Below are positions 62,337-64,000 of a stretch of DNA of 64,000 bases, one piece after another (the first letter of the stretch is position 1; each line of letters opens with the position of its first letter). Below the pieces are notes generated by a model, which saw nothing but the letters and a program-made list of their open reading frames with translations, was not told where the DNA came from and ran no database searches. The translations under genes and the position numbers were made by a program. Source of the stretch: Calothrix brevissima NIES-22 (lineage in GTDB: Bacteria; Cyanobacteriota; Cyanobacteriia; Cyanobacteriales; Nostocaceae); assembly GCF_002367995.1 (NCBI RefSeq), contig NZ_AP018207.1, positions 6,150,646 to 6,214,645 of the forward strand, read 5' to 3'.

Positions 62337-64000
62337 ATGTATAAACAAATGCCCCTACGAGTAATTTTTGTTGTCTCTACACTACTCCAGGTGATGACTG
62401 CGGTAGGACTTACCGGATATTTCTCTTTTCGCAATGGACAAAGGGCTGTGAATGAAGTCGCCACCCAATTGCGGGATGAGGTGACTGCAAGAGTTAAGGA
62501 TCAATTGCTGGTTTATATAGAAACGCCTCATTTAATTAATCGCCTCAATGCTAATGCGATTGAGTTGGGGGATTTAGATACACAAACGCCTGAGTATAAA
62601 CAGAAGTATTTTTGGCAACAAATCCGGACTTTTTCGGTAATTACCTATAACTTTTATGGTAACGCTGATGGGGAATATTTAGGTGCTAGAAGGTTAGCCA
62701 CTGGTGAGTTGCAGGTAATGCAACGCGATCGCAATACAGGACATAATCAGTATTTTGCTACCAATAACCAAGGAGATCGCACAAAACTGATCCAATCTCT
62801 ACCTAATTTTGATGCCCGTCAACGTCCTTGGTACAAGGAAGCTGTAGCGGCGGGTAAACCAACTTGGAGTAAAATCTACCGCGATTTTAGTACGGGGGGA
62901 TTGGCAATTACCGCCGCCCAACCTGTCTATGACAAGCAGGGGAAACTCAAGGGGGTACTGGGTAGCGAATTTATTTTCTACGAGGTGAACAAATTTCTGC
63001 AAAATTTGAAGATTGGTAAATCTGGTCAAACTTTTATTATGGAGCGATCCGGGTTGTTGGTGGCGACATCTACCCCAGATGCAAGTAACCGCCAGAGTAA
63101 GAATCCGCCCACACAAAGAATTAAAGCTTCTGAAAGTCGAAATTATCTGATTCAGCAGAGTGCGAAACATTTAGAACAGAAATTTGGCGATTTTTCGCAA
63201 ATTCACAATAGTCAACTCCTAGATTTTGAGATTCAGGGAGAACGTCAATTTCTCCAGGTGACACCATTAAAAGATAGTCGGGGATTGGATTGTTTAATTG
63301 CGGTGGTGATTCCCGAAGCGGATTTTATGGCGCGGATTCAGGAAAATACCAGACTCACGGTTATGTTGTGTCTGCTGTCGCTGATTATTGCAACGGTGGT
63401 GGGTTTGCAAACATCTTTGTGGATTGTTAAGCCAATTCAGCGCTTAAATCATGCAGCTAGAGATTTGGCTGATGGAAATTGGGAACAACAGTTAGTAATT
63501 GAAGGTTCTTATGAAATTGGTGAACTGGCGGAATCTTTCACCAGCATGGCGCAACAGTTAAAAGAATTGTTTGCTACTTTAGAAGAAAAAGTACGCGATC
63601 GCACTCAAGCATTAGCCAAGACAAATCAAGAACTGAAAAACCGCAATGCATTGATTCGTCAAATCTTTGGGCGCTACCTCAGTGATGAAATTGTCAACAA
63701 TTTGCTAGAAACTCCCCAAGGGCTAGAGTTAGGCGGTACGCGCAAAAAAATTACCATCCTCATTTCCGATTTACGTGGTTTTACGGCGACAGCCGAACGA
63801 CTATCGCCAGAGGAAGTAATTAAGATTCTCAACTTTTACCTAGAATATATGGCAGATGTGATTACCCATTATGAAGGAACCATTGATGAATTCATGGGTG
63901 ATGGGATTCTCACATTATTTGGTGCGCCTACCATGAGAGAAAATGATACCGAAAGAGCGATCGCCTGTGCAATCGCCATGCAACAAGCCATGATTCCCGT
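62337..64000 (+). CDS. Class III adenylate/guanylate cyclase with Cache-like sensor (3' end beyond the window)
   Basis: The first 554 residues of a membrane-bound nucleotide cyclase. A membrane helix (about 8-28), a large extracytoplasmic double-Cache-like domain (about 40-335, with FDARQRPWYKEAVAAGKPTW and GGLAITAAQPVYDKQGKLKGV), a second helix (TVMLCLLSLIIATVVGLQTS), a HAMP domain (IVKPIQRLNHAARDLADGNWE), a coiled coil, and the catalytic domain start: FGRYLSDEIVNNLL, ISDLRGFTATAERLSPEEV, and FMGDGILTLFGAP, with both metal-binding aspartates. The start ATG is at 62337. It should make cAMP or cGMP in response to an external small molecule. Confidence 0.9.
   Translation, partial: MYKQMPLRVIFVVSTLLQVMTAVGLTGYFSFRNGQRAVNEVATQLRDEVTARVKDQLLVYIETPHLINRLNANAIELGDLDTQTPEYKQKYFWQQIRTFSVITYNFYGNADGEYLGARRLATGELQVMQRDRNTGHNQYFATNNQGDRTKLIQSLPNFDARQRPWYKEAVAAGKPTWSKIYRDFSTGGLAITAAQPVYDKQGKLKGVLGSEFIFYEVNKFLQNLKIGKSGQTFIMERSGLLVATSTPDASNRQSKNPPTQRIKASESRNYLIQQSAKHLEQKFGDFSQIHNSQLLDFEIQGERQFLQVTPLKDSRGLDCLIAVVIPEADFMARIQENTRLTVMLCLLSLIIATVVGLQTSLWIVKPIQRLNHAARDLADGNWEQQLVIEGSYEIGELAESFTSMAQQLKELFATLEEKVRDRTQALAKTNQELKNRNALIRQIFGRYLSDEIVNNLLETPQGLELGGTRKKITILISDLRGFTATAERLSPEEVIKILNFYLEYMADVITHYEGTIDEFMGDGILTLFGAPTMRENDTERAIACAIAMQQAMIP

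Overview
This window comes from a filamentous, probably heterocyst-forming cyanobacterium of the Nostocales. The evidence is the very frequent HIP1 octamer GCGATCGC, a photosystem I gene (psaM), a valyl-tRNA synthetase carrying the cyanobacterial CAAD membrane domain, cyanobacterium-restricted families (DUF1824, an Slr1601-like protein, a CYP110-like P450), and abundant short tandem repeats (7- and 9-nt units) and dispersed palindromes of the Nostoc/Anabaena type. The genus cannot be fixed from the sequence alone. No rRNA, tRNA or CRISPR array was found.

Layout. 0-10 kb: housekeeping and photosynthesis genes (DprA-like protein, YajQ, a geranylgeranyl-reductase-like flavoprotein, a TPR protein, psaM, a D-ribulose kinase-like FGGY kinase), a second PheS-like ligase with an anticodon-binding tail, and a histidine kinase. 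10-16 kb: a two-gene McrBC-type restriction system, a BadF-type sugar kinase beside an AmpG-like permease (probable cell-wall sugar recycling), and a small GxxExxY gene enclosed by 32-bp inverted repeats. 16-22 kb: valS and small conserved genes, then purT. 22-24.6 kb: a toxin-antitoxin cluster (orphan MazE-like, HigBA-like, TacAT-like). 24.6-35.5 kb: Uup-type ABC-F protein, DUF1824, prohibitin, an ABC exporter, a CcmS-like protein, an acetyltransferase, a P450, a ParA plus coiled-coil pair that fits a type 2 McdAB carboxysome-positioning system, and an alpha/beta hydrolase.

35.5-45 kb is accessory: a small precursor-peptide-like gene with a decayed second copy, a large two-partner-secretion exoprotein without its transporter, three tandem von Willebrand A proteins, and a broken Q-rich reading frame. 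45-53.6 kb returns to housekeeping (ACP phosphodiesterase-like, RecQ, pheS, surE, an MBL hydrolase, ribF, a MoxR ATPase), interrupted by a frameshifted small gene and a 127-bp MITE-like insertion. 53.9-61.4 kb is one giant gene for a 2478-residue protein in which LamG domains appear to be nested inside another LamG domain. The right edge cuts a class III nucleotide cyclase with a Cache-like sensor.

The strongest candidates for something undescribed are the nested-LamG giant protein, the PheS/FDX-ACB fusion ligase, the inverted-repeat-bounded GxxExxY element and the leader-peptide gene with its decayed copy. All functional assignments rest on reading translations and recalled family motifs; no database search was run.
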